64,000 bases of DNA from Candidatus Rhodobacter oscarellae. GTDB lineage: Bacteria > Pseudomonadota > Alphaproteobacteria > Rhodobacterales > Rhodobacteraceae. Positions 36,779 through 46,178 of this stretch are shown in pieces (within the stretch, counting starts at the first letter, position 1; every line of letters starts with the position of its first letter). The notes under the pieces were generated by a model. The model did no database searches, had not been told where the DNA came from, and saw only the letters and a program-made list of their open reading frames with translations. The translations under genes were made by a program, and so were the position numbers. The DNA is taken from the NCBI RefSeq assembly GCF_001078595.1, contig NZ_LFTY01000002.1:1802241-1866240 (forward strand), written 5' to 3'.

Positions 36779-37996
36779 TCACCGCGCCAGGTTGCCACCC
36801 CGCTCGGGCACACCGAACTCCTCAAAACACGCTTTGGCCAGTTTCGCGACGCCCGCCTGGATGGTCTCGATCGAGGGGTGCCCAAAGCACAGCCGCATCC
36901 GGTGCCGGTTGGCCGCGCCATCCACGGACCATTGCGAGCCCGGGTTGATCTCGACGCCCTGGGCCAAAGCGACCTGGAACAGCCGGTCAGTGTTCACCTG
37001 CTGCGGCAGGGTGACCCAAAGGTAGATCCCGCCGACAGGTCGCTCATATTCAGCGGCGGCCCCGAAATGCTCGTCCAGCGCGGCGCAAAGGGCGTCCGCC
37101 TTTTCCTGCAGCATCGGCAGGAGATTCGAGACATGGACGTCAAACGCATCGGGCAGGAACTCCGCCATCACCAACTGCTCGAGCGCGCCGCTGCCCGCAT
37201 CCGTCTTCAAAGGCAGGATCCGCCCCATCAACGGCCAGGGCGCCACCAAAAAACCTAGGCGCAGCGCGGGCGCGATGGTCTTGGAGAACGTGCCGCAATA
37301 GATCACCCGCCCCTCCGTATCCAGCGCATGCAGCGCGGGCGGGCGCTCTCCGGAAAAGACCAGGTCAGCGTAGCAATCATCCTCAAAGATCGGCACGTCG
37401 AACCGCGCCGCCAGGGCCAGCATCTCGCGCCGCCGCGCAATGGGCATGACCGAGCCGGTCGGGTTCTGCACCGTGGGGATCGTGTAGATGAACTTGGGCT
37501 TGCGGCCCTGCGCAGCAAGATCCGCAAGCGCCGCCTCAAGCGCGTCCATCCGCATCCCGTCCGCGTCCAGGTCGATGCCCACATAGTCGACGCCCAACGC
37601 ACCCAGTCTGTTCAGCGCGCCAGCATAGTTCGCGGCCTCCACCAGCACCACGTCGCCGCGATCCAGCAGCGCCCTATTCACCAATTCCATGGCCTGCAGC
37701 GAGCCCGAGGTCATCAGCACCTCGCCCGGATCCACGCGCATCTGCGCACGGCCCTCCAGCATCTCGGCCACGCGTTCCCGCAGCGGCAGGTGCCCTTGGC
37801 TGCCGCTGTCCATGCCGTATTTTCCCATCGCGTGCCCTTGCGCGCGCAGCGTCTTGGCCACGGCGTCGGCCAGCGCCTCGACCGGCACGGTCGGCTCGTC
37901 GATATTGCCTCCCACGAAATGATAGGGCGGCAACCCGCCATAGGGCTTGGCCTGGCCGGTTGCTGCGGCGGATAGTTTCGAGGAGAAATCGAACAT
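36779..37996 (-). CDS. PLP-dependent aminotransferase (class I/II, LysN/MocR-like)
   Basis: This 405-aa fold-type I aminotransferase has the PLP lysine in CGTFSKTIAPALRLGF, with GSLQAMELV, PTVQNPTGS and FEDDCYADL contributing cofactor contacts. It resembles 2-aminoadipate or aromatic aminotransferases and the catalytic half of MocR regulators, but lacks their helix-turn-helix. The ATG at 37996 is chosen at the conserved beginning (MFDFSSKL). The gene is transcribed away from the hydrolase at 38161. Specificity is unknown. Confidence 0.85.
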   Translation of the reverse strand: MFDFSSKLSAAATGQAKPYGGLPPYHFVGGNIDEPTVPVEALADAVAKTLRAQGHAMGKYGMDSGSQGHLPLRERVAEMLEGRAQMRVDPGEVLMTSGSLQAMELVNRALLDRGDVVLVEAANYAGALNRLGALGVDYVGIDLDADGMRMDALEAALADLAAQGRKPKFIYTIPTVQNPTGSVMPIARRREMLALAARFDVPIFEDDCYADLVFSGERPPALHALDTEGRVIYCGTFSKTIAPALRLGFLVAPWPLMGRILPLKTDAGSGALEQLVMAEFLPDAFDVHVSNLLPMLQEKADALCAALDEHFGAAAEYERPVGGIYLWVTLPQQVNTDRLFQVALAQGVEINPGSQWSVDGAANRHRMRLCFGHPSIETIQAGVAKLAKACFEEFGVPERGGNLAR

Positions 37997-38160
37997 TGGT
38001 GTGGTCCCGGTCTTCGCGTTGCGTTCCAGGCAGGTTTGCAAGCCCTGCCCGGAACTACCATCCTAAACTTAACACTTGGCGCGGAATTCTTGATGCGGGA
38101 GTTGAATTCTCAGCAGCCTGGAGCGATGATACCGAAATTGCATCAACTGAAGGGCGCAAT

Positions 38161-39159
38161 ATGCACCGCCGTAACTTCCTGCTTGGTACCAGTGCCGCCG
38201 CCCTCACCGCCTGCAGCCGCTCGCTTCCGCCGCCAGAGATCCAGGCCGCCCCGCCGAACGCCAAGATCCAGCGCATCTATGTTGCGACCCAGCATGGCGA
38301 TCTGGAGACCTTTCGGAACTTTGGCAACCCGAGGGTCAACCGCACGCGGTACTTTGAGGCCGACATCTCTATCCCGCCCGGCCACACGCCCGGCAAAATC
38401 GAGACCGCGCCCCATCCCGACCCAGAGAAACATTTCGCCCTGGTGGGCGCCGAGGAACACGACTTGGGCGGGTTTCTGAGGGCCCTGGACAGCGGCCCCG
38501 GTGAAAAGGATCGCGTGGCGATCTTTGTGCATGGCTACAACACCAACATCCAGCAGGCGGGGCTGCGCCTGGCGCAGCTGAAGACCGACTACCTGGTCCC
38601 CTTCCCCACGATTGCCTTCGCCTGGCCGTCAAGCGGCCAGCTGCTTGGTTATGTCTACGACCGCGACTCGGTGCTGTTCGCCCGCGACGGGTTAGAGAAT
38701 TTGATCCGCGAGGTCCGCCGCCGCACCGGGCGCAAGATCGTGCTGGCGGCGCATTCCATGGGCACGTTCCTGTCGATGGAGGTTATGCGGTCCATGGCTT
38801 TGAAGTCGCCAGGCGATCCGGCGCATCATATCGACGAGCTCTACCTGATCTCGCCAGATATCGACGCGCAGGTCTTTGAGCGCCAGATCGCGCCCATCCG
38901 GCCGCTGCCCGACCCGTTCTTCGTGGTCTCGGCGCCCGGGGACCGTGCGCTGCGCCTGTCGTCGTTCATCACCGGCGAGGCTCAGCGCCTGGGCGTGGTC
39001 ACCCAGAACGAGGCGCTCAGCGCGCGCGGCATCCAATTCATTGATGTCGGGCGCTTCGCAGGCGACGACCGGCTGGGCCACAACGTGCCGTTTAACTCTC
39101 CCGGCGCGATCCGGGCCTTGAGCCGGCAGCTTGCGGACGGCGGACGGCTGCTGCTTTAA
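38161..39159 (+). CDS. Alpha/beta-hydrolase lipoprotein (DUF900 type)
   Basis: This 332-aa protein has a lipoprotein signal (RRNFLLGTSAAALTAC, Cys at residue 19), which predicts a membrane-anchored periplasmic enzyme. Hydrolase motifs are AIFVHGYNTNIQQA, AFAWPSSG and the nucleophile elbow AAHSMGTF, with a late FAGDDRLGHN for the catalytic His. The ATG at 38161 has GAAGGGCG upstream. Esterase or lipase-like activity is expected; the substrate is unknown. Confidence 0.85.
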   Translation: MHRRNFLLGTSAAALTACSRSLPPPEIQAAPPNAKIQRIYVATQHGDLETFRNFGNPRVNRTRYFEADISIPPGHTPGKIETAPHPDPEKHFALVGAEEHDLGGFLRALDSGPGEKDRVAIFVHGYNTNIQQAGLRLAQLKTDYLVPFPTIAFAWPSSGQLLGYVYDRDSVLFARDGLENLIREVRRRTGRKIVLAAHSMGTFLSMEVMRSMALKSPGDPAHHIDELYLISPDIDAQVFERQIAPIRPLPDPFFVVSAPGDRALRLSSFITGEAQRLGVVTQNEALSARGIQFIDVGRFAGDDRLGHNVPFNSPGAIRALSRQLADGGRLLL

Positions 39160-39253
39160 GCGCGGGCCGCGCCGCCCCTTGCGGTGCAATCGGTTTCCTG
39201 GCATCCAAGCGATGGAACCGTTACAATATAACATACCAGTTGGAGCCCTAAAC

Positions 39254-39736
39254 ATGCGCCTCACCGTGCTTGCCGCCTTCCTGTTGTCGACTGCCGCCGC
39301 ACCCGTTCTGGCGGCCGATGACGAACACTCAGACCACCTCTCCGAAGCGGACGGCCTGCGCATCCTGCATGCCTGGACCAACGCCACCGACGACGACCAT
39401 GTTGCGGTCTACCTTGAGATTGAGAATAACCGCGCCACCGAGGTCGTTCTTATGGGGGCCGAGACCGAGATCGCAAAAGAGGCCCATCTCATGGCGATTG
39501 ACCCCAGCACTGGCGACGAGACCGAGATCGAGGAACTGCCCGTGCCTGCGGGTTCCGAGATGGAACTGGCCCCCGGCGGGCTCTTTATCGAGTTGCATGA
39601 CGTCGCAAAGGCCCTATCTGAAGGGGACGAGTTTGAATTAGAGCTCGAGTTCGGCGATGATCTCCACCTGGATGTGCACGTCGAAGTGGAGGCAGCGGAT
39701 GCGGATAGCCACGGCCACGCTGGCCATAATCACTAG
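39254..39736 (+). CDS. PCu(A)C copper chaperone-like protein with degenerate site
   Basis: This 160-aa exported protein has a signal peptide over residues 1-21 (MRLTVLAAFLLSTAAAPVLA) and then the PCu(A)C cupredoxin-like domain (IEELPVPAGSEMELAPGG). Family members deliver Cu(I) to cytochrome oxidase through a His-Met pattern. Here the first His-x-Met is kept (EAHLMA), but the later Met and the HxM after PGG are replaced (PGGLFIELH). The C-terminus instead is His-rich (DSHGHAGHNH). GGAG precedes the ATG. It overlaps the next gene by 38 bases. Confidence 0.82.
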   Translation: MRLTVLAAFLLSTAAAPVLAADDEHSDHLSEADGLRILHAWTNATDDDHVAVYLEIENNRATEVVLMGAETEIAKEAHLMAIDPSTGDETEIEELPVPAGSEMELAPGGLFIELHDVAKALSEGDEFELELEFGDDLHLDVHVEVEAADADSHGHAGHNH

Positions 39737-40145
39737 CCTTCTGGCTTCGACGGCTCATGCAGATGCCATGCGCAACTGGCAGGTCCTGCAAGGCGTGACG
39801 ATCACCGAAGAGCTGGACGGGGATATCTGGCAGGCCAAAAAGAGTTTCTCGGCGGATGTGCTGGCCGCAGCCGAATCGAGGAACTTCGACATCGCCGGCT
39901 TTTACGTCCCCATCCAGGCGCAGGCCTATATCGAGTTCTTCCTGCTGGTGCCCGACCCCGCCGACTGCCCGTTTTGTGGCAACGGCGGGTATGGGCCCTC
40001 GCTAGAGGTCACCTTGAAGAAGCCCATGAAGGATATGGCCGAGTTCTCAAAGCTGCATATCCGCGGGCAGTTAGAGCTGATCGACGACCCGACCACCTAT
40101 CAGGCCTATCGCATGATCGACGCCGCGGTGGTCGCGGCAAACTAG
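39699..40145 (+). CDS. Secreted hypothetical protein (DUF3299-like)
   Basis: This 148-aa protein has a signal peptide over residues 1-21 (ATATLAIITSLLASTAHA). The mature domain has one CxxC (ADCPFCGNGG) and ends with a beta-rich segment (LHIRGQLELIDDPTTYQAYRM) resembling DUF3299. It starts inside the previous gene with GGAGG in front, so the pair is translationally coupled and probably works together in the periplasm, perhaps in metal handling. This is inference. Confidence 0.78.
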   Translation: MRIATATLAIITSLLASTAHADAMRNWQVLQGVTITEELDGDIWQAKKSFSADVLAAAESRNFDIAGFYVPIQAQAYIEFFLLVPDPADCPFCGNGGYGPSLEVTLKKPMKDMAEFSKLHIRGQLELIDDPTTYQAYRMIDAAVVAAN

Positions 40146-40161
40146 GACCACAAAAATCAGA

Positions 40162-40188
40162 CACCCGCCGCGGCAGCCGCGACGGGTG
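40162..40188. terminator. Hairpin between convergent genes
   Basis: CACCCGCCGCGG pairs with CCGCGACGGGTG around a CAG loop, with one internal mismatch. It sits between the converging genes that stop at 40145 and 40215. A T-rich stretch follows on the minus side after a few bases, so it can serve as terminator for both. Confidence 0.65.
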
Positions 40189-40214
40189 CTATCGATACGG
40201 TCTTCGGGACGGAC

Positions 40215-40361
40215 CTAAAGCTCGCCTAGATCCTGTCCGCCACGCGCCTCTAGATCCGCGCGGCGCCCCGGGCGTCTGACCCAGAACACGAAAATCAAAT
40301 AAACCATACCGAGCACGGCCATCGTGGCAGCGCCCGGGATCAGATATGGAACAAATTCCAT
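40215..40361 (-). CDS. Small single-pass membrane protein
   Basis: This 48-aa protein has one transmembrane helix (AATMAVLGMVYLIFVFWV) and a basic then acidic cytoplasmic tail (RRPGRRADLEARGG). The ATG at 40361 has GGGAGACTACCC upstream; a longer frame to 40400 lacks one. No family was recognised. The clear ribosome site and hydrophobic core support it as a real gene. Confidence 0.65.
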   Translation of the reverse strand: MEFVPYLIPGAATMAVLGMVYLIFVFWVRRPGRRADLEARGGQDLGEL

Positions 40362-40645
40362 GGGTAGTCTCCCGCTTTGTGCGTGGTTAATCAAATGCAA
40401 AGTTGTGCCGGCTATAAGGCGAGAGGTTGGGAATATTACGACTGTGGAAACCTGCGCCGTAATCCCCAGTTATTGTGGCGATTGTACCTGTTTTGGCGAC
40501 AGTATGTGAATCGCGACCGTATGCAGGGCTTGACCGAACCCGGCCAATCCCCTAGGTCACCCTTGAGATGAAGGTGGGCAATGCGGTCCGCCGGGCCGCG
40601 CTGGTTTAGCGGCCATCCACTGAGCCGCCGAACCGAAAGGCACTT

Positions 40646-42013
40646 ATGACTTCTTTTTCAGACTTGGGGCTAAGCCCCAAAGTACTCCGCGCCGTTACCG
40701 AGGCCGGGTACGAAACGCCAACACCGATCCAAGAGGGCGCTATCCCTCCCGCGCTTGAGGGCAAGGACGTGTTGGGAATCGCGCAGACCGGCACCGGCAA
40801 GACTGCGTCCTTCACATTGCCGATGATCACCATGCTGGCCCGGGGGCGCGCCCGCGCGCGGATGCCGCGCTCGCTGGTGCTTTGCCCCACGCGTGAGCTT
40901 GCCGCGCAGGTGGCCGAGAACTTCGACACCTATGCCCAGAACGTCAAGCTGACCAAGGCTTTGCTGATCGGCGGGGTCTCGTTCAAGGAACAGGACCTCC
41001 TGATCGACAAGGGCGTGGACGTGCTAATTGCGACACCGGGCCGCCTGCTTGACCATTTCGAGCGCGGTAAGCTGTTGCTGACCGGCGTGCAGGTCATGGT
41101 CGTGGACGAGGCTGACCGAATGCTGGACATGGGGTTCATCCCCGATATCGAGCGTATCTTTAGCCTGACGCCCTTCACGCGGCAGACGCTGTTCTTTTCG
41201 GCCACCATGGCGCCAGAGATCGAGCGGATCACCAACACCTTCCTATCGAATCCCGTCAAGATCGAGGTCGCCCGCCAGGCGACGGCATCAGAGACGATCG
41301 AACAGGCTGTTGTGATGTTCAAGGGATCGCGGCGCGACCGCGCCGCATCCGAGAAGCGCAAGACGCTGCGCGCGGTCATCGAGGCCGAGGGCGAAACCTG
41401 CACCAACGCGATCATCTTCTGCAACCGCAAGACGGATGTGGACATCGTCGCCAAGTCCTTGAAGAAATACGGCTTTAACGCCGAGCCCATCCACGGTGAT
41501 CTCGACCAATCGCAGCGCACGCGCACCCTGGACGCCTTCCGCGACAAGTCGCTCAAGCTGCTTGTGGCCTCAGATGTGGCGGCGCGCGGGCTGGACGTGC
41601 CCTCTGTCAGCCACGTGTTCAACTTTGATGTCCCAGGCCACCCCGAGGACTACGTGCACCGTATCGGCCGCACCGGTCGGGCGGGCCGCGAGGGCAAGGC
41701 CATCATGATCTGCGAGCCGCGCGACGAAAAGGCGCTGGACGCGGTGGAAAAGCTGATCGCGAAAGCGATCCCACGCATCGACAACCCGGCGCAATCGGCA
41801 GCACCTGCCGCCGCCACCGCCACCTCCGCCCCGGTCGAGGCGCCAAAGCCAGAGGTCCGCGAGGACAAGCCAAAGCGCGAAAGCCGCAGCCGCTCGCGCG
41901 GGCGTGGTAAGGAACGCGACGATCGCGGGCACAAGGCAGGGACGGTTGTTGGGATGGGCGAGCATATGCCCTCGTTTATCGCGATGAGCTTTGACGAGCG
42001 CCGCACGTCCTAG
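40646..42013 (+). CDS. DEAD-box RNA helicase (RhlE-like)
   Basis: This 455-aa ATP-dependent RNA helicase remodels RNA in ribosome assembly or decay. The core motifs are all present: Q motif (YETPTPIQEGAIP), AQTGTGKTAS, PTRELAAQ, TPGRLLDH, DEADRMLDMGF, FSATMAPE, SDVAARGLDV and HRIGRTGRAG. The C-terminal ~70 residues are Ala/Pro-rich and then basic (KRESRSRSRGRGKERDD), as in RNA-binding tails of RhlE proteins. GAAAGGCACTT precedes the ATG. The 284-bp leader upstream holds no other gene. Confidence 0.93.
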   Translation: MTSFSDLGLSPKVLRAVTEAGYETPTPIQEGAIPPALEGKDVLGIAQTGTGKTASFTLPMITMLARGRARARMPRSLVLCPTRELAAQVAENFDTYAQNVKLTKALLIGGVSFKEQDLLIDKGVDVLIATPGRLLDHFERGKLLLTGVQVMVVDEADRMLDMGFIPDIERIFSLTPFTRQTLFFSATMAPEIERITNTFLSNPVKIEVARQATASETIEQAVVMFKGSRRDRAASEKRKTLRAVIEAEGETCTNAIIFCNRKTDVDIVAKSLKKYGFNAEPIHGDLDQSQRTRTLDAFRDKSLKLLVASDVAARGLDVPSVSHVFNFDVPGHPEDYVHRIGRTGRAGREGKAIMICEPRDEKALDAVEKLIAKAIPRIDNPAQSAAPAAATATSAPVEAPKPEVREDKPKRESRSRSRGRGKERDDRGHKAGTVVGMGEHMPSFIAMSFDERRTS

Positions 42014-42135
42014 ACAGGCGCGCGAAAACCAATCGGTAACGTTTTCGGCCTAAAAGTCTCGTGCCGCGCGAGGCGCAGCAGCTGTGCCGCGCTCCGTGCG
42101 CGGATGTTGGTCGTAATGAGGTTGGGGATCTGGTG

Positions 42136-42462
42136 ATGTCGGCAATCGAACCGTGGTTTAGCAACCAACGTGCACCGTTGCACCTGCCCTGCCAGCTTGA
42201 CGCGTTCCCAGCACCGATCAGCGGCCATGTGCTGGACCTGTCCTATGATGGTGCCTGCCTCAGCTATGATGTCGACGCCGCTCCACAGCAGCTTGAAAGC
42301 GTGCAATGCATCGAGATCGAGGATGTCGGCGTGTTCGAGGCGCTCTTGCGATGGCAGCGCGATGGCCGTGTTGGGATCAGCTTTCGGCACCCAGATCGCG
42401 CCCGCGTGAAGGTCGAGGCGTTCTTTTCACAGCTCGACGTCAGGATCAAAGGGCGGGGCTAG
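42136..42462 (+). CDS. PilZ-like domain protein
   Basis: This 108-aa protein has a short beta-barrel resembling PilZ: RAPLHLPCQ, then GHVLDLSYDGACLSYD, which matches the D-x-S-x-x-G-[AG] signature of the fold. The RxxxR c-di-GMP motif is incomplete, so ligand binding is uncertain. The ATG at 42136 is preceded by GGGGATC. It converges with the next gene and the two stops overlap by four bases. Confidence 0.7.
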   Translation: MSAIEPWFSNQRAPLHLPCQLDAFPAPISGHVLDLSYDGACLSYDVDAAPQQLESVQCIEIEDVGVFEALLRWQRDGRVGISFRHPDRARVKVEAFFSQLDVRIKGRG

Positions 42463-42872
42463 ATCCGCTGCTCTGCGTCCGCGCTCATGCTCAATTCCGG
42501 CCCGCTGTGATCGCCTCGGGACAAAAGCGTTCGCGCGGCCCACACAAGCAGCGCGGCGACAATGATGCCCGCAAGGCCCGCGATAAAGTCAATCGCAGAG
42601 GCGCTGCGTCCAGGCACCACGATTTGCGCGTATTCGATCAGATTTGCGATGGCCACCAGTCCCATGATCACGCTTACGTAGCCCAAAAGGTCGATCAGAG
42701 CGACCGTTAGGACAGCAAAACACAACCCGTAGACCAGAGGCATCGTGTCCGTTGGCATCTCTAGATTTGTCGCGACGACGCCCAGCCACACCAGAGCCCA
42801 TACGCCAAGCAAGACCAACGGGTAGATTGCCACGCAAACAATAATAGAACCAAGGAACTTTGGGATACGCAT
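42459..42872 (-). CDS. Small multi-pass membrane protein (VanZ-like)
   Basis: This 137-aa protein has about four predicted transmembrane helices (SIIVCVAIYPLVLLGVWALV, VYGLCFAVLTVALIDLL, SVIMGLVAIANLIEY, AGLAGIIVAALLVWA). The segment IEYAQIVVPGRSASAIDF resembles the VanZ family signature. It is isolated on the minus strand between a PilZ-like gene and rnj. Function unknown. Confidence 0.75.
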   Translation of the reverse strand: MRIPKFLGSIIVCVAIYPLVLLGVWALVWLGVVATNLEMPTDTMPLVYGLCFAVLTVALIDLLGYVSVIMGLVAIANLIEYAQIVVPGRSASAIDFIAGLAGIIVAALLVWAARTLLSRGDHSGPELSMSADAEQRI

Positions 42873-42980
42873 ACAGGCCTCTCACACCGAATGATGCCAT
42901 TGTTTCGCAGAAATCCGGCGAAACTATGGCATCATTGTGGTTCGGGCCCTGTTGGAGCGCCTATCCTCGCAGATTCTGGA

Positions 42981-44648
42981 TCATGACAGCCGAGAGATGA
43001 TGACCGTCACTTCGGGCTTCTTACCGATCTCTTCCTGCGCGGATCTGCGCACCGTTTTCTTGGCCAGATCCTCCATCGCGGCGTCATCAGCGACGGTTTT
43101 TTGCCCCGCACGCGCGATGGCCTGGCCCAAGTCATGCTCCAGGACATCCACAACGGGCGCATTCGACCGACCGGTCCCGGCCAGCCCCATCGTCTCGCAC
43201 CACGGGTCGCCAAGCAGCTCGTCGTCCTCGTCCAGGACCACATTGACCAACACATGCCCGTTTAGGGCCATGCGGATCCGGTCGCGTACGATCCCGTCCA
43301 ACGCGCCGATCCGAACATCGCCGTCCAGATAGTCGCGCCCGGTCTCGACATAGTCCGCCACCTGCGGCACGTCGCCGGTTAGGTCCAGCATCTTGCCGTT
43401 TGGCGCGATGATCGCCGCGCGCCCGCCATTCTCAGCCAGCACGGCATGCGCCCGCAGCATCCGGTGCTCGCCATGCATCGGGATCACCATTTTTGGGTCC
43501 AGCACCTCATGCACGGCCAAAAGATCCGGACGGTTCGCATGCCCCGAGACGTGATACAGCCCCGAGCTATCATCCACGACGTCCACGCCCATCTCGCTGA
43601 AATTGTTAATGATCCTTAGAACCGAGCTCTCATTCCCAGGGATCGTCTTTGACGAGAATAGGAACAGATCACCCTCTTTAAGCTGCAGGCCCAGAAACTT
43701 GCCACGGCTGAGCTGCGCCGTCGCCGCGCGACGCTCGCCTTGGCTCCCCGTTGTCAGAAGCATCAGGTTCTCGCGCGGGATTTGCTGCGCGTCCTCGGGG
43801 CTGACCACTTGGGGGAAATCCGTCAGCACTCCGGTCTCAATCGCCGCGGTGATCATGCGCCGCATCGCGCGCCCCAGCAGAACCACCGAGCGGCCAGCGC
43901 GGGTGCCCGCCTCGGCCAAGGTTTTCACCCGCGCCACGTTGGAGGCAAAAGTGGTCGCCGCTACCGCGCCCTTGGCAGAACTGACCAGGCGTTCAATTTC
44001 CGGGCCGACGCTGGATTCGCTGCGGCCCTCGTGCAGCGACTGCACATTCGTCGAATCGCAAACCAAGGCATGGATGCCAGGCCGCGCGACCTCCGCCCAA
44101 AGAGCGGGATCATAGGGCTCGCCCACGCCGGGCGAGCGATCCAGCTTGAAGTCGCCCGTATGCACAACCCGTCCCGCGGGCGTGTCGATCACCAAGCCAG
44201 AGCTTTCGGGTATGGAATGCGAGACTGGCAAGAACCCCACGTTGAATGGGCCGGTTTGCCGCTGCTCGGGCCAAGCGCCGCGCGTCTTGATCACCTCGCC
44301 GGAATGGCCCTGCTCTTCCAGCTTCATGCGCCCCAGATGCGCCGTGAAGGCGCGCGCATAGACCGGCGCTTTCAGCCGCGCCCACAGATGCCCCAGCGCG
44401 CCGATATGGTCCTCGTGCCCATGCGTGATGAATATCCCGTCGATCCGGTCGCGCCGTGCCTCGAGCCACGAGATTTCCGGCAGGATCAAGTCCACCCCCG
44501 GCGTTGTGTCCATGTCCGGGAAGGTCACCCCAAGGTCCACAACAATCAAACGCTCGTTGTTCTCGGGCCCGTAACCATAGACATAACAATTCATCCCCAC
44601 TTCCCCGGACCCGCCGAGTGGGAGATAGATCAGCCGTTCACTGCTCAC
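42981..44648 (-). CDS. rnj: Ribonuclease J
   Basis: This 555-aa metallo-beta-lactamase-fold RNase has 5'-3' exonuclease and endonuclease activity and replaces or complements RNase E in RNA turnover. The zinc motif THGHEDHIGALG, GDFKLDRSP and a beta-CASP domain (LLTTGSQGERRAA, SGHANRPDL, PMHGEHRML) are visible. It starts at GTG 44648, overlapping the coaX stop as GTGA. It closes the nuo-birA-coaX-rnj series. Confidence 0.93.
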   Translation of the reverse strand: MSSERLIYLPLGGSGEVGMNCYVYGYGPENNERLIVVDLGVTFPDMDTTPGVDLILPEISWLEARRDRIDGIFITHGHEDHIGALGHLWARLKAPVYARAFTAHLGRMKLEEQGHSGEVIKTRGAWPEQRQTGPFNVGFLPVSHSIPESSGLVIDTPAGRVVHTGDFKLDRSPGVGEPYDPALWAEVARPGIHALVCDSTNVQSLHEGRSESSVGPEIERLVSSAKGAVAATTFASNVARVKTLAEAGTRAGRSVVLLGRAMRRMITAAIETGVLTDFPQVVSPEDAQQIPRENLMLLTTGSQGERRAATAQLSRGKFLGLQLKEGDLFLFSSKTIPGNESSVLRIINNFSEMGVDVVDDSSGLYHVSGHANRPDLLAVHEVLDPKMVIPMHGEHRMLRAHAVLAENGGRAAIIAPNGKMLDLTGDVPQVADYVETGRDYLDGDVRIGALDGIVRDRIRMALNGHVLVNVVLDEDDELLGDPWCETMGLAGTGRSNAPVVDVLEHDLGQAIARAGQKTVADDAAMEDLAKKTVRRSAQEEIGKKPEVTVIISRLS

Positions 44649-45421
44649 GCATTTTCCTTATTATATTGGTGGATGACGGTCAGCCCGTGCATCGTTAGAT
44701 CGTGCTCGATCGTGTCGAACAACGCCTCGCCCTGGGCAAAGAGCGGCGCCAACCCGCCCGTGCCGATCACCTTCATCGGCGCGCCGTATTCGTCCTTGAT
44801 GCGGCGGGTCATCCCCTCGATCAGGCCGGTGTAGCCCCAGAACACGCCCGACTGGATGCAGGCCACGGTGTTCTCGCCGATCACCTTCTCCGGTTGCGAG
44901 ATGTCGACATGCGGCAGCGCCGCGGCGCCCGCGTGCAGCGCCTCCAGGCTAAGATTCACCCCCGGCGCGATCACCCCGCCGACATAGGCCCCGTCCGCGC
45001 CCACCACGTCGAAATTCGTGGCCGTGCCAAAATCCACCACCACCACGTTGCCGCCGTGCCGGTCGAAGGCCGCCGCCGCATTCGCCAGCCGGTCGGGGCC
45101 GGGGCGCGTGCCCGCCTCCACCCGGTAGGGCACCGGCAGCATGCATTCCGGCTTGCCGACCACCAACGGGCGGCAGTCAAAGTAGTTCGCGCACAGGACC
45201 CGGAGGTTGAACACCACCCGCGGCACCGTCGACGAAATCACCACCTCGTCGATCATTACATTCGTGAGGTCATTGGCCTTCATCAACGTCGACAGCCAGA
45301 CATAATACTGATCCGCCGTGCGCTGATGCTCGGTCGAGGCGCGCCAGGTCGCCAGGAACCGCGCGCCGTCCCAGATCGAGAAGACCGTGTTGGTGTTGCC
45401 CGTATCGATGCAAAGCAGCAT
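44645..45421 (-). CDS. coaX: Type III pantothenate kinase
   Basis: This 258-aa enzyme catalyses the first step of coenzyme A synthesis, phosphorylation of pantothenate. It shows the ASKHA-fold motifs CIDTGNTNTVFSIW near the N-terminus, RPGPDRLANAAAA, VVVDFGTATNFDVV and GGVIAPGVN. It lies 10 bases after birA in the same direction. Confidence 0.94.
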   Translation of the reverse strand: MLLCIDTGNTNTVFSIWDGARFLATWRASTEHQRTADQYYVWLSTLMKANDLTNVMIDEVVISSTVPRVVFNLRVLCANYFDCRPLVVGKPECMLPVPYRVEAGTRPGPDRLANAAAAFDRHGGNVVVVDFGTATNFDVVGADGAYVGGVIAPGVNLSLEALHAGAAALPHVDISQPEKVIGENTVACIQSGVFWGYTGLIEGMTRRIKDEYGAPMKVIGTGGLAPLFAQGEALFDTIEHDLTMHGLTVIHQYNKENA

Positions 45422-45431
45422 TGGAAAGCCT

Positions 45432-46178
45432 TTAGAAAAACACGTCCGCCGCCTGGATCGCCACGCGGCCCTTCGGTGTGGATAAGACCAAAGCGCCGGA
45501 ATTGTCCACCGTCTCGAAGGTCCCGGTGGTCTCTTCGCGCATGGTGCGCGCCGTTATTGTGTCGCCCAGGCGGGCGGCGCGGGCCAGCCAAGCCTCGCGG
45601 ATCGGCGCAAATCCAAAACCTGTGAAGCGTATCTCCCAGGCCGCGTATGCGCTGGCGAGATGGTTGAGGAACTCCTCCGGCGCAACGACGGCCCCCGTCT
45701 CGGCCAACGCCACCGGACGCAGCGCCTTGGGGTCCTCGACCTGAGGGGCCTGCGCCAAGTTGACCCCGATTCCAATCGCCAGGTGGTCCAGCCGTGGGCC
45801 CTGCCCCAGCGACTCCAGCAAAATCCCCGCAAGCTTGCCACCGTTCAGCAGCACATCATTGGGCCATTTGAGGCTAAAACCCTCTGGGCGCCCGGTCACG
45901 GCCACGCAGGCCTCGTGCAACGCCAGTGCGGCGACGAAGCTGCGCAACGCGACTTGCTCGGGCGGTTCGGTGGGGTGCAGCACCAGCGTGGCGGCAAAAT
46001 TTCCCGTGGGGCTTTCCCAGGGGCGGCCCCGGCGCCCGCGCGCTTCGGTCTGGCGATGCGCCAGGATCCAAGCCGGCCCGGCAAGGCTCGCGGCCCGGCG
46101 GGCCGCCTCTGCGTTGGTCGAATCGGTCTCCTCTAAGACGATCCGTGCATAGCCGTGGGGCCAATCGCTACTGGACAA
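45432..46178 (-). CDS. birA: Biotin--[acetyl-CoA-carboxylase] ligase
   Basis: BirA activates biotin with ATP and attaches it to the carboxyl-carrier protein. This ~248-aa protein lacks the DNA-binding domain of E. coli BirA. Motifs are [10 protein letters not shown], the biotin-AMP loop [31 protein letters not shown] and IGIGVNL. No ATG is available; TTG 46178 fits the conserved N-terminus ([11 protein letters not shown]) and overlaps the nuoN end by 11 bases. A longer TTG start at 46217 exists. Confidence 0.9.
   Translation of the reverse strand: MSSSDWPHGYARIVLEETDSTNAEAARRAASLAGPAWILAHRQTEARGRRGRPWESPTGNFAATLVLHPTEPPEQVALRSFVAALALHEACVAVTGRPEGFSLKWPNDVLLNGGKLAGILLESLGQGPRLDHLAIGIGVNLAQAPQVEDPKALRPVALAETGAVVAPEEFLNHLASAYAAWEIRFTGFGFAPIREAWLARAARLGDTITARTMREETTGTFETVDNSGALVLSTPKGRVAIQAADVFF

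Noticed and set aside
40380-40645. Possible small RNA or cold-shock leader before the DEAD-box gene
   Set aside because: The 284-bp leader is long, but no convincing promoter, terminator or conserved cold-box motif was seen.
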